Position numbers and translations under genes: made by a program. Positions 51,149 through 59,829 of a stretch of 64,000 nt of DNA are shown piece by piece. The notes beneath the pieces are model-generated. The model saw only the letters and a program-made list of their open reading frames with translations, did no database searches and had not been told where the DNA came from. Location: NCBI GenBank assembly GCA_023423895.1, contig JAFAER010000115.1, positions 33,639-97,638 on the forward strand, in the 5' to 3' direction. The stretch's first letter is position 1. The number at the start of each line of letters is the position of its first letter. The stretch is from Pseudomonadota bacterium. Its GTDB lineage: Bacteria; Myxococcota_A; Polyangia; Polyangiales; Polyangiaceae.

Positions 51149-52342
51149 ATGGGAGCGCCGAGCTTCATGAACTTGCGTGAGCACCTGATCCTGTACGTCG
51201 ATGACGAGCGGGCCAATCGGACCGTGTTCGAAATCACGTTCGGTAAGACATTCAGGATCAAGAGCGTCGATTCTGCAGAGGAAGCGCTCGCCTTCCTCGC
51301 TCAGGAGCAGGTCGCCGTCATCATCAGCGATCAGCGGATGACGGGCATGAGCGGCGACGAGCTGCTGCGCAAGGTCAAAGACCTCTCGCCGGACACGGTC
51401 CGCATGATCGTGACCGCGTACAGTGACCTCGAGCCGATCCTCAACGCCGTCAACGAAGGCCTCGTTGCACGGTACGTCATCAAGCCCTGGGACCGCACCG
51501 AGCTCGACGAGATCCTCCGCTGGGCCCTCGAGGCCTACGTCGCGGGGAAACAGAACAACGCGCTGCAGCTCCGGCTGATGCAGACCGAACGTCTGCGAAC
51601 GCTCGGTCAGGTCTCGGCGGCGGTCCTGCACGATCTCAATCAGCCGGTCATGGCGGTGTCGATGAGCGCCGAGCAGCTCGCCGAGCTCTCGAAGGTCGCG
51701 CCGACGCTTCTTCGTCTCTCCGAGACCTCGTCACTCTCCGCAAACGAGCGCGCGCTCATCGTGCAGCTCGGCGAAGATCTCCCGGAGCTCGCAACCACGC
51801 TCGCCACGTGCGCGACCTTCATGAGCGATCTCATGAAACAGATGCGCGAGTTCCAACGCCACGACACGGCCCCGCCGCTGAGCGGCGCGCTGGCCCCGTT
51901 GCCCGTCATCAAGCTCGCGCTCGGCATGTGCCGCAGCGGAAGCATGACCTCGCGCAGCAAGCTCTCCTACGAAGGTCCGACGAACCTGCCGACCGTGCGC
52001 GCGACGTCGACCGACCTCATGCAGATCCTCGTCAACCTCGTGCGCAACGCTCAGCAGGCGCTCGAGGAGCACCAGATCCAGAACGGAGCCGTCACTCTGA
52101 TGGCTGAGGTTCGCCCGGACGTCCTAGCCATTCACGTGAGAGACAACGGTCCCGGAATCCCAGCAGACGTCCTCTCGAAGCTCGGAACGCCCTTCTTCAC
52201 GACACGGGAGGCGGGTACCGGGCTCGGAATTGCTCAGGTCAAACGGCTCGTCGGACGGCTAGGTGGAGAGCTCCACATCGACAGCGCGACCGGTCAGGGC
52301 ACGACCGTGACGTTCACGCTCCCCACTCCCGCGGGCACCTGA
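51149..52342 (+). CDS. Receiver-histidine kinase protein
   Basis: The protein has 397 residues. The N-terminal receiver has Asp 61 (VIISDQRMTGMSGDELL) and Lys in YVIKPWDR. A HisKA-like helix with His 161 (SAAVLHDLNQPVMAVSMSAEQL) and a C-terminal ATPase domain (NLVRNAQQALEEH, RDNGPGIPADVL, GTGLGIAQVKRLVGRLGG) follow. The receiver resembles the RpfG/HD-GYP-type 'VDDERANR...SDQRM' group. It would take phosphate from an upstream kinase and control its own kinase activity. It lies 43 bases after the large hybrid kinase on the same strand. Confidence 0.93.
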   Translation: MGAPSFMNLREHLILYVDDERANRTVFEITFGKTFRIKSVDSAEEALAFLAQEQVAVIISDQRMTGMSGDELLRKVKDLSPDTVRMIVTAYSDLEPILNAVNEGLVARYVIKPWDRTELDEILRWALEAYVAGKQNNALQLRLMQTERLRTLGQVSAAVLHDLNQPVMAVSMSAEQLAELSKVAPTLLRLSETSSLSANERALIVQLGEDLPELATTLATCATFMSDLMKQMREFQRHDTAPPLSGALAPLPVIKLALGMCRSGSMTSRSKLSYEGPTNLPTVRATSTDLMQILVNLVRNAQQALEEHQIQNGAVTLMAEVRPDVLAIHVRDNGPGIPADVLSKLGTPFFTTREAGTGLGIAQVKRLVGRLGGELHIDSATGQGTTVTFTLPTPAGT

Positions 52343-52497
52343 ATACATGCGGGAGCGTCGGCATCCGCCGACGGGTTGCCGCAGTCGCGTTTTCATTGGG
52401 CATAGAGACCCCCATACCGCCCTGATAGCATCCGATGGATGAATCGGCTGCTGTGCTTCGCGCCGAGGCCAAACGCGGGGATCGAGGGGTGCTGGTG

Positions 52498-54384
52498 ATG
52501 CGAACGAGCGTGTTGCTCGTAGAAGACAACGACGACGACGCAGCGCTGATCGCGCGCGTCTTGGCTCGCTTCGGGCGAATCGAGTTCGAGCTCACCCGCG
52601 TCACGTCCGTGGGGTTTGCGCAACACGCGCTGCGGGACGTGACGTTCGACGCGGTGGTCGTCGACCTCGGGCTGCCCGACAGTCACGGCCTCGCGACGTT
52701 CACGACGATCCATGCGGACGCGAACGGTGCCGCCGTCATCGTCCTCACCGGCGACGACAGCGAGGAGCTCGGTCTCCGAGCCGTCGAGCGCGGCGCGCAG
52801 GAGTACGTCGTCAAGACGGAGCGCGCGTATCAGAACTTGCCGCTGACGATCGCCTTCGCCTGCGAGCGCGAGCGGCATCATCAGGAAGTCGCGGAGCTGA
52901 CCGCCGCCCTCGGCAATGCCGTCGACGCGATCGCGACGCTCGACGCCAACGGGCGCTGCGTGGCGGTGAACGCTGCGTTCCAGCGCGTCCTCAACTACTC
53001 ACCGCAGGAGACCGAAGCCGTCTCGTTCGTGGAGCTCGTTCACGAGGGCGATCGCGCGCGCGTCTCCGCGGCGCTGGCGTCGCCGGGCACCGAGGTCGAG
53101 GTCGCGATGGTGCGCAAGGACGGGCGTATCGTCCCCGTCCAGCTGTCGATCGTGGCGCGCGCACGCGGGCGCGGGAACTTCTGCTTCGTGCGCGACCTCA
53201 CGCGCCAGAAGCTCGTCGAAGGCAAGCTCGCCTCCGCGGCGGCGATCACGGCGGTCGGCTCGCTCGCGACCGGGCTCGCGCACGAGATCAACAACCCGCT
53301 GGCGGTCGTCCTCGCGAACGTCGAAGAAGCCGTACGCGTCGCTGCGGATCTCGAGCCTACCGTCGTCGACTCGTCGAAGGCCGATCACACCGATCTTCGC
53401 GCCATGCTCGACGAAGCGCTGTCTGCAGCCCAGCGCGTGCAGTTCATCGTCCGCGACCTCCGCGTGTTTGCATGCGCCGATGACCGTCGCGGCCGGGTCG
53501 ATCTGAACGCCGTCGTCGACGCTTGCTGCAACATCGCGTTCGCCGAGATCCGACACCGCGCGCGCCTCGTGAAGGACCTGAAGGCCGTGGTGCCCGTCCT
53601 CGGCAGCGAGACGAAGCTCGCGCAGGTCGTCCTCAACCTCCTCGTCAACGCCGCGCATGCGATGCCGGAGGGCGACGTGGAGCAAAACGAGATCCGCATC
53701 GCCACGAGTCAGCGGGGTCGCACGGCGGTCGTCCTCGAGGTCTCCGATACGGGGAGCGGGATCGCGCCGGGGAATGCGCCCCACGTCTTCGATCCCTTCT
53801 TCACGACGAAGCCACGGCGGCCCGGTATGGGCCTCGCCATCTGCCAGGCCACCGTCGCCGCACACGGCGGCGAGATCGAGATTCATCCACGAGAACGCGG
53901 AGGCACCGTCGTGCGCGTCGTGTTACCAACGCTCGAAGCCGAGACGGCCGACTCCACGGCAGAAGGCGCCGCGCCGCAGCGGCGCGTGCTCGTCGTCGAC
54001 GACGATCCGCTGGTGCTTCGGTCGCTCACGCGTGTCCTTGCACGGGACTTCGACGTCTCGTCGGCGCGGAACGGTCGTGAAGCGCTCGATCTCGTTCGCG
54101 CTGGCGGCACCTTCGACGCGATGCTCTGCGACCTCATGATGCCGGAGCTGTCCGGCATCGAGCTCCACGAGCTGCTCGAGCGAGACGACCCCGAGCTCGC
54201 GCGGCGAACGGTGTTCCTCACCGGCGGCGCCTTCAGTGGTCGCGCACAGACGTTCCTCGAGGCGGTCGGACAGCCGCACCTCGAGAAACCCGTGGACCTG
54301 AAGACCGTCCGCGAGCTGCTCCTGGAGCTGAGTCAAACGCCGCACAAGGAACGCTCGAGCGCCAAGTGGCTCGGCGGCGGCTGA
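52498..54384 (+). CDS. REC-PAS-kinase-REC hybrid
   Basis: The protein has 628 residues from MRTSVLLVEDND. ATG 52498 is preceded by GAGGGG at eight bases; an upstream ATG at 52435 lacks a ribosome-binding site. The receiver has Asp 56 (VVVDLGLPDSHG). A PAS domain (about 135-240; NAVDAIATLDANGRCVAVNAAF) and HisKA with His 262 (GLAHEINNPLAV) follow. The ATPase domain contains NLLVNAAHAMPEG and GMGLAICQATVAAHGG. The C-terminal receiver has Asp 545 (MLCDLMMPELSG). It is the last of three same-strand kinases and could close a phosphorelay. No transmembrane helix is present. Confidence 0.93.
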   Translation: MRTSVLLVEDNDDDAALIARVLARFGRIEFELTRVTSVGFAQHALRDVTFDAVVVDLGLPDSHGLATFTTIHADANGAAVIVLTGDDSEELGLRAVERGAQEYVVKTERAYQNLPLTIAFACERERHHQEVAELTAALGNAVDAIATLDANGRCVAVNAAFQRVLNYSPQETEAVSFVELVHEGDRARVSAALASPGTEVEVAMVRKDGRIVPVQLSIVARARGRGNFCFVRDLTRQKLVEGKLASAAAITAVGSLATGLAHEINNPLAVVLANVEEAVRVAADLEPTVVDSSKADHTDLRAMLDEALSAAQRVQFIVRDLRVFACADDRRGRVDLNAVVDACCNIAFAEIRHRARLVKDLKAVVPVLGSETKLAQVVLNLLVNAAHAMPEGDVEQNEIRIATSQRGRTAVVLEVSDTGSGIAPGNAPHVFDPFFTTKPRRPGMGLAICQATVAAHGGEIEIHPRERGGTVVRVVLPTLEAETADSTAEGAAPQRRVLVVDDDPLVLRSLTRVLARDFDVSSARNGREALDLVRAGGTFDAMLCDLMMPELSGIELHELLERDDPELARRTVFLTGGAFSGRAQTFLEAVGQPHLEKPVDLKTVRELLLELSQTPHKERSSAKWLGGG

Positions 54385-54480
54385 CCGCGCGCTGAGACAT
54401 CGAGCTGCGAGACCCGGCGCCTGATGGGGCGCCGGCGCGCGGCCATTCGCGGACGGTTCGTGCGTTGCACCACGGCGCGC

Positions 54481-56118
54481 ATGCTCCGCCGTAAGCACTT
54501 CGCGCTCTTGCCTCTCGGTCTCCTGCTCGCCGCATGCTCCGGAGGGGGTACTTCCGTACCGAGCGCGCGCAAGGACGGCACCGGCGACACTGCGACCGAA
54601 CCCACCGCGAAGTCCGAGGAGTCCACCCGCGATCGAGCCACGTCCGAATCCAAGACGAACATCTGCGCCACGCTCGACTATGGGCACACCCGTTCGAACG
54701 ACGACTACTACCTGCGATTCGCCGACGACGCAGCGGCCGCCCAGTACTCGCAAGGCTTCCTCAGCGCCAACGGGATCGCTGGCAACGCAAAGGTCTCGAA
54801 CGACGCCTGGCTCACCGGCCTCGTCGCGCGGCTCTTCAAAGGCTTCCAGGAGGTCTTCCCGCGCGAGACCGAAGGTCTGACCGACCCGCCACGCGTCCTC
54901 GTGATCGACGAGAGTGGCGTCAACGCGTTTGCAGGGTTCGACGAGCGCAAGGAATACAACAAGGCCCCGTGGCTCTTCTGGGTTCATCGGGGCGTGTTCG
55001 ACGGGACGACGCCCAAGGCAGAGGTGGAAGGTCTCGTCGCTCACGAGCTCGCGCACCTGGTTCTCCGCAACATGCTGCCGGAGACCCGAGCGAAGATCCG
55101 GAGGTACTACCGCGTGCCCGGCGGTCGCGAGCACGGCATCTTCGGGGCGAACACACCCGACGATCCTGCGGTACGCAAACACGCTGGTGAGCTGCGCACG
55201 CTCGGCGCGATGGCCGGGCGTGCGTCGGTCTTCGGCGCGCTTCCCATCTCCGCGTTCGAGGAGAGCGAATACGACTCTCTCTTGCAGACGCTCGCAAAGC
55301 TGAATCCGCAGGCGGCAGACGGTGATGCTTGCCGGACCGCGCAGGACGGCCTTCGCCGCGCAAAGGACTTCTACAAGGAAGCGGTCACGGTCCACGATCT
55401 CACGCTGATCCTCTCCCAGGACCAGGAGACGCAGCTCACGACGTTTGCGAACAGCATCGCCGCTGCCCTGCAGCGCTGTTACGGGAACGTGCGGGCTTCG
55501 CTCTTCGAGCTCAAGGTACGTGACCGCTCCGTCAGCCCGGAGGCGCAGGCCCAGATGCCGAAGCTGCTCGATCCCACGACCGACGAGCACAAGGCGGCGT
55601 ACGCCCTCCTCATGGATAACGAGCTCGAACGCAACATCGACACGAAGAGCGAGACCCGCCCGGCGATCGAGCGGCTCCTCGAGGTGGTGCAGACCGCACA
55701 CGCGCTGATCGCCGAGCTCGAAGCAGACCCGAAGATGCCGATCGACGAGCTACGCGTCTTCGACATGGAGGAAGACGCCGACGACGCTGCCGTCCGCGTG
55801 ATCCGGGCGGCCGGCGATGACGTGGGCGGCATCTCGCGTCTGTTCCTCGGGCAGATCGGGGACGGCGGCGCCTGCCGGCGTCTGCTCGACGACGGCAAGG
55901 TCCCTCGCTACGGCCGCTTCGTCGACGTCCACAACGCCACGTGCTGGCGCGCCTTCCATGTGCGCGAGTTCGCAAAGGCCATCGACCACTGCCCGAAGAG
56001 CGTCACGCATTCGAGCTCGTCATCGAGCTCGAACAGCTCGGACGACTCGCGAATGACGTCGCCCGCGGACCGGAGTCCGATGCGAATGGTGAAGGAGCGG
56101 CTGCGAAGGGGGATGTGA
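54481..56118 (+). CDS. Lipoprotein with M48-like zinc-peptidase motif
   Basis: The protein has 545 residues. MLRRKHFALLPLGLLLAAC gives a lipobox, followed by a Ser/Thr/Glu linker. The HExxH motif is at 188-192 (LVAHELAHLVL). About 70 residues later EESEYD (260-265) sits like the E-x-E-x-D third-ligand helix of M48 peptidases. The C-terminal half is helical with no recognised domain. It is probably a periplasmic or surface metalloprotease involved in protein quality control. The start is placed at the Met that opens the signal peptide. The frame reaches 54424. Confidence 0.82.
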   Translation: MLRRKHFALLPLGLLLAACSGGGTSVPSARKDGTGDTATEPTAKSEESTRDRATSESKTNICATLDYGHTRSNDDYYLRFADDAAAAQYSQGFLSANGIAGNAKVSNDAWLTGLVARLFKGFQEVFPRETEGLTDPPRVLVIDESGVNAFAGFDERKEYNKAPWLFWVHRGVFDGTTPKAEVEGLVAHELAHLVLRNMLPETRAKIRRYYRVPGGREHGIFGANTPDDPAVRKHAGELRTLGAMAGRASVFGALPISAFEESEYDSLLQTLAKLNPQAADGDACRTAQDGLRRAKDFYKEAVTVHDLTLILSQDQETQLTTFANSIAAALQRCYGNVRASLFELKVRDRSVSPEAQAQMPKLLDPTTDEHKAAYALLMDNELERNIDTKSETRPAIERLLEVVQTAHALIAELEADPKMPIDELRVFDMEEDADDAAVRVIRAAGDDVGGISRLFLGQIGDGGACRRLLDDGKVPRYGRFVDVHNATCWRAFHVREFAKAIDHCPKSVTHSSSSSSSNSSDDSRMTSPADRSPMRMVKERLRRGM

Positions 56119-56192
56119 GGGGCGCTCAGCCTGAGGCTCAGGCTTCAGGCCTCGGGCGCGCACGGGGCCGCGAGCGCGGAGCCCAAGAAAAA

Positions 56193-56220
56193 GCCCCCAC
56201 CGCATCGCTGCGGCGGGGGC
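56193..56220 (-). terminator. Rho-independent terminator of the triple-DsbA gene
   Basis: The stem GCCCCC-CCGC pairs with GCGG-GGGGGC around a six-base loop, with one mismatch. On the minus strand it is followed by TTTTTCTT. It lies 28 bases after the stop at 56249. Confidence 0.85.
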
Positions 56221-56248
56221 CCTTTCGTCGGTTCAGGAACCGCTCAGA

Positions 56249-58252
56249 TCACTTCGCTTCGGCGAGCGCGCGATCGATCAGCTTCTTGAACTTCGCGTAC
56301 GGCTGGGCGCCGCTGACGTAGTAGCCGTTGATGAGGAACGCCGGCGTACCGCTGATGCCGATGTCCGAACCGGCCTTGTCGTCCGCGTCGACCGCGGGCT
56401 TGTGCGTGCGGTTGTCGAGGGCGGCCTTGAACTTCGCCTCGTCGAGGCCGAGCTCCTTGGCGTAGCCGTCGAGGTCCTCGCGCTTCAGCTTCTGCTGGTT
56501 CTGCATCAGCTTGTCGTGCATCTTCCAGTAGCCGTCGGGGCCCTTTTGCTTGAGCGCCTCACGCGCCGCCTCGGAAGCGAGCGGTGCGTCGGGGTGCATC
56601 GGGAGGGGCTTGTCGCGCCAGACGAACTTCACCTTGTCGCCGTAGTTCTTCATGACCTCGGCGACCGTGCCTTCGACACGGCTGCAGAACGGGCACTGGA
56701 AGTCGCTCCACTCCTGGATGACGACCTTCGCGTTCGCGTTGCCCTTCCACGGCGCGCCCTGCGGGACCGCGGGAGCCTGCTTCTTCTCCGGCTCCGGCGC
56801 GCCCTTGGCGTCCTTCATCAGGTGATCGTAGTAGCCCGCCGCCTGGACCTTGCCCTTGAGGTCGTCGAACTTCTTGATCTCCTCGTCGATGATCTTCTGG
56901 AACTTCTCGAACGGCTGCGCGCCGACGAGACGGCGGCCGTTGACGAAGAAGTGCGGCGTACCGGAGGCCTGGACTTCCTCGCCCAGCTCCATGTCCGCGT
57001 CGATCTCCTTCTTGTACTTCTTGTTCTTGATCGCGTCCTTCACCTTGGCGACGTCGAGGCCAAGCTCAGCAGCGGCCTTCTCGAGGTCGGCGTCTTCGAG
57101 CTTCGGCTGGATCTCGAACATCTTGGCGTGCGCGTCCCAGAAGCCCTTCTCGCCCTTCTGTGCGCGGGCCTCGAGCGTGAGCTCGCTCGCGGGCTCTGCG
57201 CGCGGGTGGAACGGAAGCGGCTCGTGCTTCCACACGATGCGGACCTTGTCGCCGTAGGTCTCGCGGATCTTCGTCATCGTCGGCTCGACGCGCTTGCAGT
57301 ACGGGCACTGGAAGTCGGAGAACTCGACGATCGTGACGATCGCGTCCTTCTTGCCCTGAACCGGAGAGTTGCCGACCGGCACCTTCCAGACGGTCTTGTC
57401 GTCTTCCTTCTCCTCGTCGTCGTCCTGCTTCTGCGGAGCTGCCTTGAAGTTCTCCTTCGACATCTCCACGTAGATCTTGTCCTTGGGCGTACCCGCGGCG
57501 ATCTTCGCGTTGGCCTTCTGGAGCTCCTTGTCGATCAGCTCCTTGAACTTGTCGAAGGGCTGCGCGCCGGAGAGCTCGGCGCCGTTGATGCGGAACGCGG
57601 GCGTGCCGTTGGCGCCGACCTTGTTCGCGAGCGCCTGGTCCTCTTCGACCTTCTTGGCGTGCTTCTTCGACGCGAGCTCGGCCTTGAACTTCGCGAGATC
57701 GACGCCCGCCGCGACGGCCCACTTCTCGTAGGACTCGGGCCCGAGCTCCTTCTGGTTCTTGAACGCGAGGTCGTGGAACTTCCAGAACGCCTCGCTGCCC
57801 TTGAGCGCGAACACCGCCTGCGCGGCCTCCGACGCGGGCTTCGCCTTGTCGTGGAACGGAAGCGGCTGGCTCTTCCAGACGAGACGGACCTTGTCCGGGC
57901 CGTACGTCGACTTGACCTGATCCAGCGTCGGCTCGACGCGCGAGCAGAACGGGCACTGGAAGTCGGAGAAGATGACGACGGTGACCGGAGCATTCCGGTT
58001 GCCCCAGACGGGATCTTCGCTCGTGACCGGGATCGGCGAGTCCTTGTCGGCCCACGCCGGTCCGCCCGAGCCGCTGCTGTCGGCGGTGATGCCGCCCGAC
58101 TTGAGGCGGTGGCTGTCGTAGCCCCACATCACCGCTCCGCCTGCGAGGAAGCAGAGGATGAATCCGATGATCGCCACGCCAGTGCTCATCCCGCCCGAGT
58201 CGGGCGGTCGCACGTCAGCCGCGTGGCTCTTGTGCTCTTTGTCCTTGGCCAT
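56249..58252 (-). CDS. Membrane-anchored protein with three DsbA-like domains
   Basis: The protein has 667 residues. After a short Lys/His-rich cytoplasmic start, one transmembrane helix (STGVAIIGFILCFLAGGAVM, about 23-42) anchors three periplasmic thioredoxin-fold domains. Active sites are CPFC (100-103), CPYC (316-319) and CPFC (520-523), with cis-Pro motifs GTPAFRING, GTPHFFVNG and GTPAFLING. The domains are joined by Asp/Lys-rich linkers. Domain 2 shares NGRRLVGAQPFEKF with domain 2 of the DsbA-FKBP lipoprotein at 34643-36976, so the two come from one ancestral triplication. It presumably forms or shuffles disulphides in the many Cys-rich exported proteins of this organism. No DsbB-like partner is nearby. 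Confidence 0.93.
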   Translation of the reverse strand: MAKDKEHKSHAADVRPPDSGGMSTGVAIIGFILCFLAGGAVMWGYDSHRLKSGGITADSSGSGGPAWADKDSPIPVTSEDPVWGNRNAPVTVVIFSDFQCPFCSRVEPTLDQVKSTYGPDKVRLVWKSQPLPFHDKAKPASEAAQAVFALKGSEAFWKFHDLAFKNQKELGPESYEKWAVAAGVDLAKFKAELASKKHAKKVEEDQALANKVGANGTPAFRINGAELSGAQPFDKFKELIDKELQKANAKIAAGTPKDKIYVEMSKENFKAAPQKQDDDEEKEDDKTVWKVPVGNSPVQGKKDAIVTIVEFSDFQCPYCKRVEPTMTKIRETYGDKVRIVWKHEPLPFHPRAEPASELTLEARAQKGEKGFWDAHAKMFEIQPKLEDADLEKAAAELGLDVAKVKDAIKNKKYKKEIDADMELGEEVQASGTPHFFVNGRRLVGAQPFEKFQKIIDEEIKKFDDLKGKVQAAGYYDHLMKDAKGAPEPEKKQAPAVPQGAPWKGNANAKVVIQEWSDFQCPFCSRVEGTVAEVMKNYGDKVKFVWRDKPLPMHPDAPLASEAAREALKQKGPDGYWKMHDKLMQNQQKLKREDLDGYAKELGLDEAKFKAALDNRTHKPAVDADDKAGSDIGISGTPAFLINGYYVSGAQPYAKFKKLIDRALAEAK

Positions 58253-58525
58253 GATTGCCTTCCACAGATGAATGCATACTGCACAGATCGCGCGCGTCGC
58301 TCGCGACGGGAACGTTCACGTCGCCGTCGAGGACGACGCGCGCGAAAACCCGAGAGACGAGGGTGCACGCCGACGAGGCTCCTGGCTCGCGCTCTCGACC
58401 CACGCCGGATCCGAAGACACGGAACGAAAGGTCGAGCACAGGCGAGATCGGCGAACGATCTCACCTGCCCAGCTTCCCGGCAGAGCGGGATGGACGAGGA
58501 CGAGCGAACCAGGCGTCGACGTGCG

Positions 58526-58942
58526 TCAGACGCGCGGCGGTCGATCGAGAGACATGCGGACGCCGGGCCTGGGCCCACCGTCCACGTGCGCTCGAACGGG
58601 CAGCCGTTCGGTGAATTCCAGCGCGAGCACGAGCAGCGGCGATGCCGCAACCGGCTCCTGCGACGTCCACGTCTCGATCTGCACGTGACGGCCCGGGACG
58701 TAGTTCTTCGTCTCGAGCGGGTTCACGTCGAAGCAGTCGGCCGGGATGTCGAGCGAGAGCTCGGCGTCCTGGATCTGAGGCGGAGGCGCAAACCCGACCG
58801 CGCCGCGCGGATCGCAGACCGGCGCCATGGCGCTCGCAGGAGACACGACCAGCCACACGACCGCGAAGGTCGCGACGGCCAGGATCGCGCTCAAGAGCTT
58901 CCGCCGGTTCAACGCGGCGTAGTCTGGCCCCAAAGGGCCCAC
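58526..58942 (-). CDS. Small secreted protein, unrecognised
   Basis: The frame gives a signal peptide (LNRRKLLSAILAVATFAVVW to SPASA) and a mature part of about 100 residues. The mature part has two Cys (APVCDPRGAVGFAPPPQIQDAEL, then PADCFDVNPLETKNYVPGRHVQIETW), then a hydrophobic strand and a Pro/Arg-rich end. The start could be GTG 58942 or TTG 58912, and the latter begins just before the signal peptide. The APVCDPRGA...APPP pattern is shared by other myxobacterial exported proteins known to me only loosely. No function can be given. Confidence 0.65.
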   Translation of the reverse strand: MGPLGPDYAALNRRKLLSAILAVATFAVVWLVVSPASAMAPVCDPRGAVGFAPPPQIQDAELSLDIPADCFDVNPLETKNYVPGRHVQIETWTSQEPVAASPLLVLALEFTERLPVRAHVDGGPRPGVRMSLDRPPRV

Positions 58943-58983
58943 CCACGCAAGCACAGCCGTAGAATACGGGGGTATCCTTGGAC

Positions 58984-59556
58984 TTACCTCAGCCCCTCGA
59001 GGCCGCGCTGCGCGAAGTACAGTCGCGCACCGACGAGCGCCACGGTCGAGCCGAGGATCGCTCCAGCGAGCACGTCGCCCGGGAAGTGAACGCCGAGCGC
59101 GATACGCGACACGCCGACGCCGACCGCGAGCGCCACGAGGAGCCCGGCCGCCACACGGCGCAGCCATCGCTCGCGCGCGCCGGCGCTCGGCTCGAGCGAG
59201 CTCACGAGCACCATCGCCACGAAGATCGCGAACGCGAAGCTGCCCGCCGAGTGGCCACTCGGGAACGAGAAGTCCGTCGGCGCGGCGAACACGCGTGCCT
59301 TCACGTCCTCGAGACATGCGCACGGACGCGCCCGCGCAACGATGCGCTTGAGCAGAAAGACGATCACGGCCGTCACACCGAGCACGCCCGCGAGCGAACG
59401 CGCGAACCGGCGCGTGCGCGTGGCCACGAGCAGCGGGATCACGCTCAGCGCTCCCCATCCGCCGCCGATCGCGCTCAGCACGGCCATCGGCCAGAGCCAA
59501 GCGCCGGAGAACGCCTGGTTCACGAACCGGAAGATCTGGATGTCGACCTCAGTCAC
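58984..59556 (-). CDS. PAP2-family membrane phosphatase
   Basis: The protein has 190 residues with about five transmembrane helices. The phosphatase signature is complete: KRIVARARPC (motif 1), FSFPSGHSAG (motif 2) and SRIALGVHFPGDVLAG (motif 3, with catalytic His and Asp). The family dephosphorylates lipid phosphates such as phosphatidate, phosphatidylglycerophosphate or undecaprenyl pyrophosphate at the periplasmic face. The GTG at 59556 (VTEVDIQIFRFVNQAF) is the natural start; the open frame extends much further but is antisense to tyrA. Confidence 0.9.
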   Translation of the reverse strand: MTEVDIQIFRFVNQAFSGAWLWPMAVLSAIGGGWGALSVIPLLVATRTRRFARSLAGVLGVTAVIVFLLKRIVARARPCACLEDVKARVFAAPTDFSFPSGHSAGSFAFAIFVAMVLVSSLEPSAGARERWLRRVAAGLLVALAVGVGVSRIALGVHFPGDVLAGAILGSTVALVGARLYFAQRGLEGLR

Positions 59557-59829
59557 TCGGTCACTCAGCCTCCAAAGTCGAAGTCGGTGTCGTCGAGACG
59601 TCGCCAGCGTCAGGAGCGCCGCAGCGCGCGCGTCGAGCACGCATCCGCTCCGTCGACTGGCTCGTCGAGCGGAAGGATGACACAGCGGCCCGCTTCCGGA
59701 AACGCGCCCCAGCCGAGCCATTCCGAGAGCATCGTTCGCGCCCTTCTGCCCTTCTGCCATGCCGCGACGACCGTGGATCGCGCCGGCCTCGCCTTGTACG
59801 GCGCCCCGCCGCGCGTACAGTAGGCTTCG

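Noticed and set aside
56402..59089. An 895-codon plus-strand open frame
   Set aside because: It is antisense to the triple-DsbA gene and has no domain signature.
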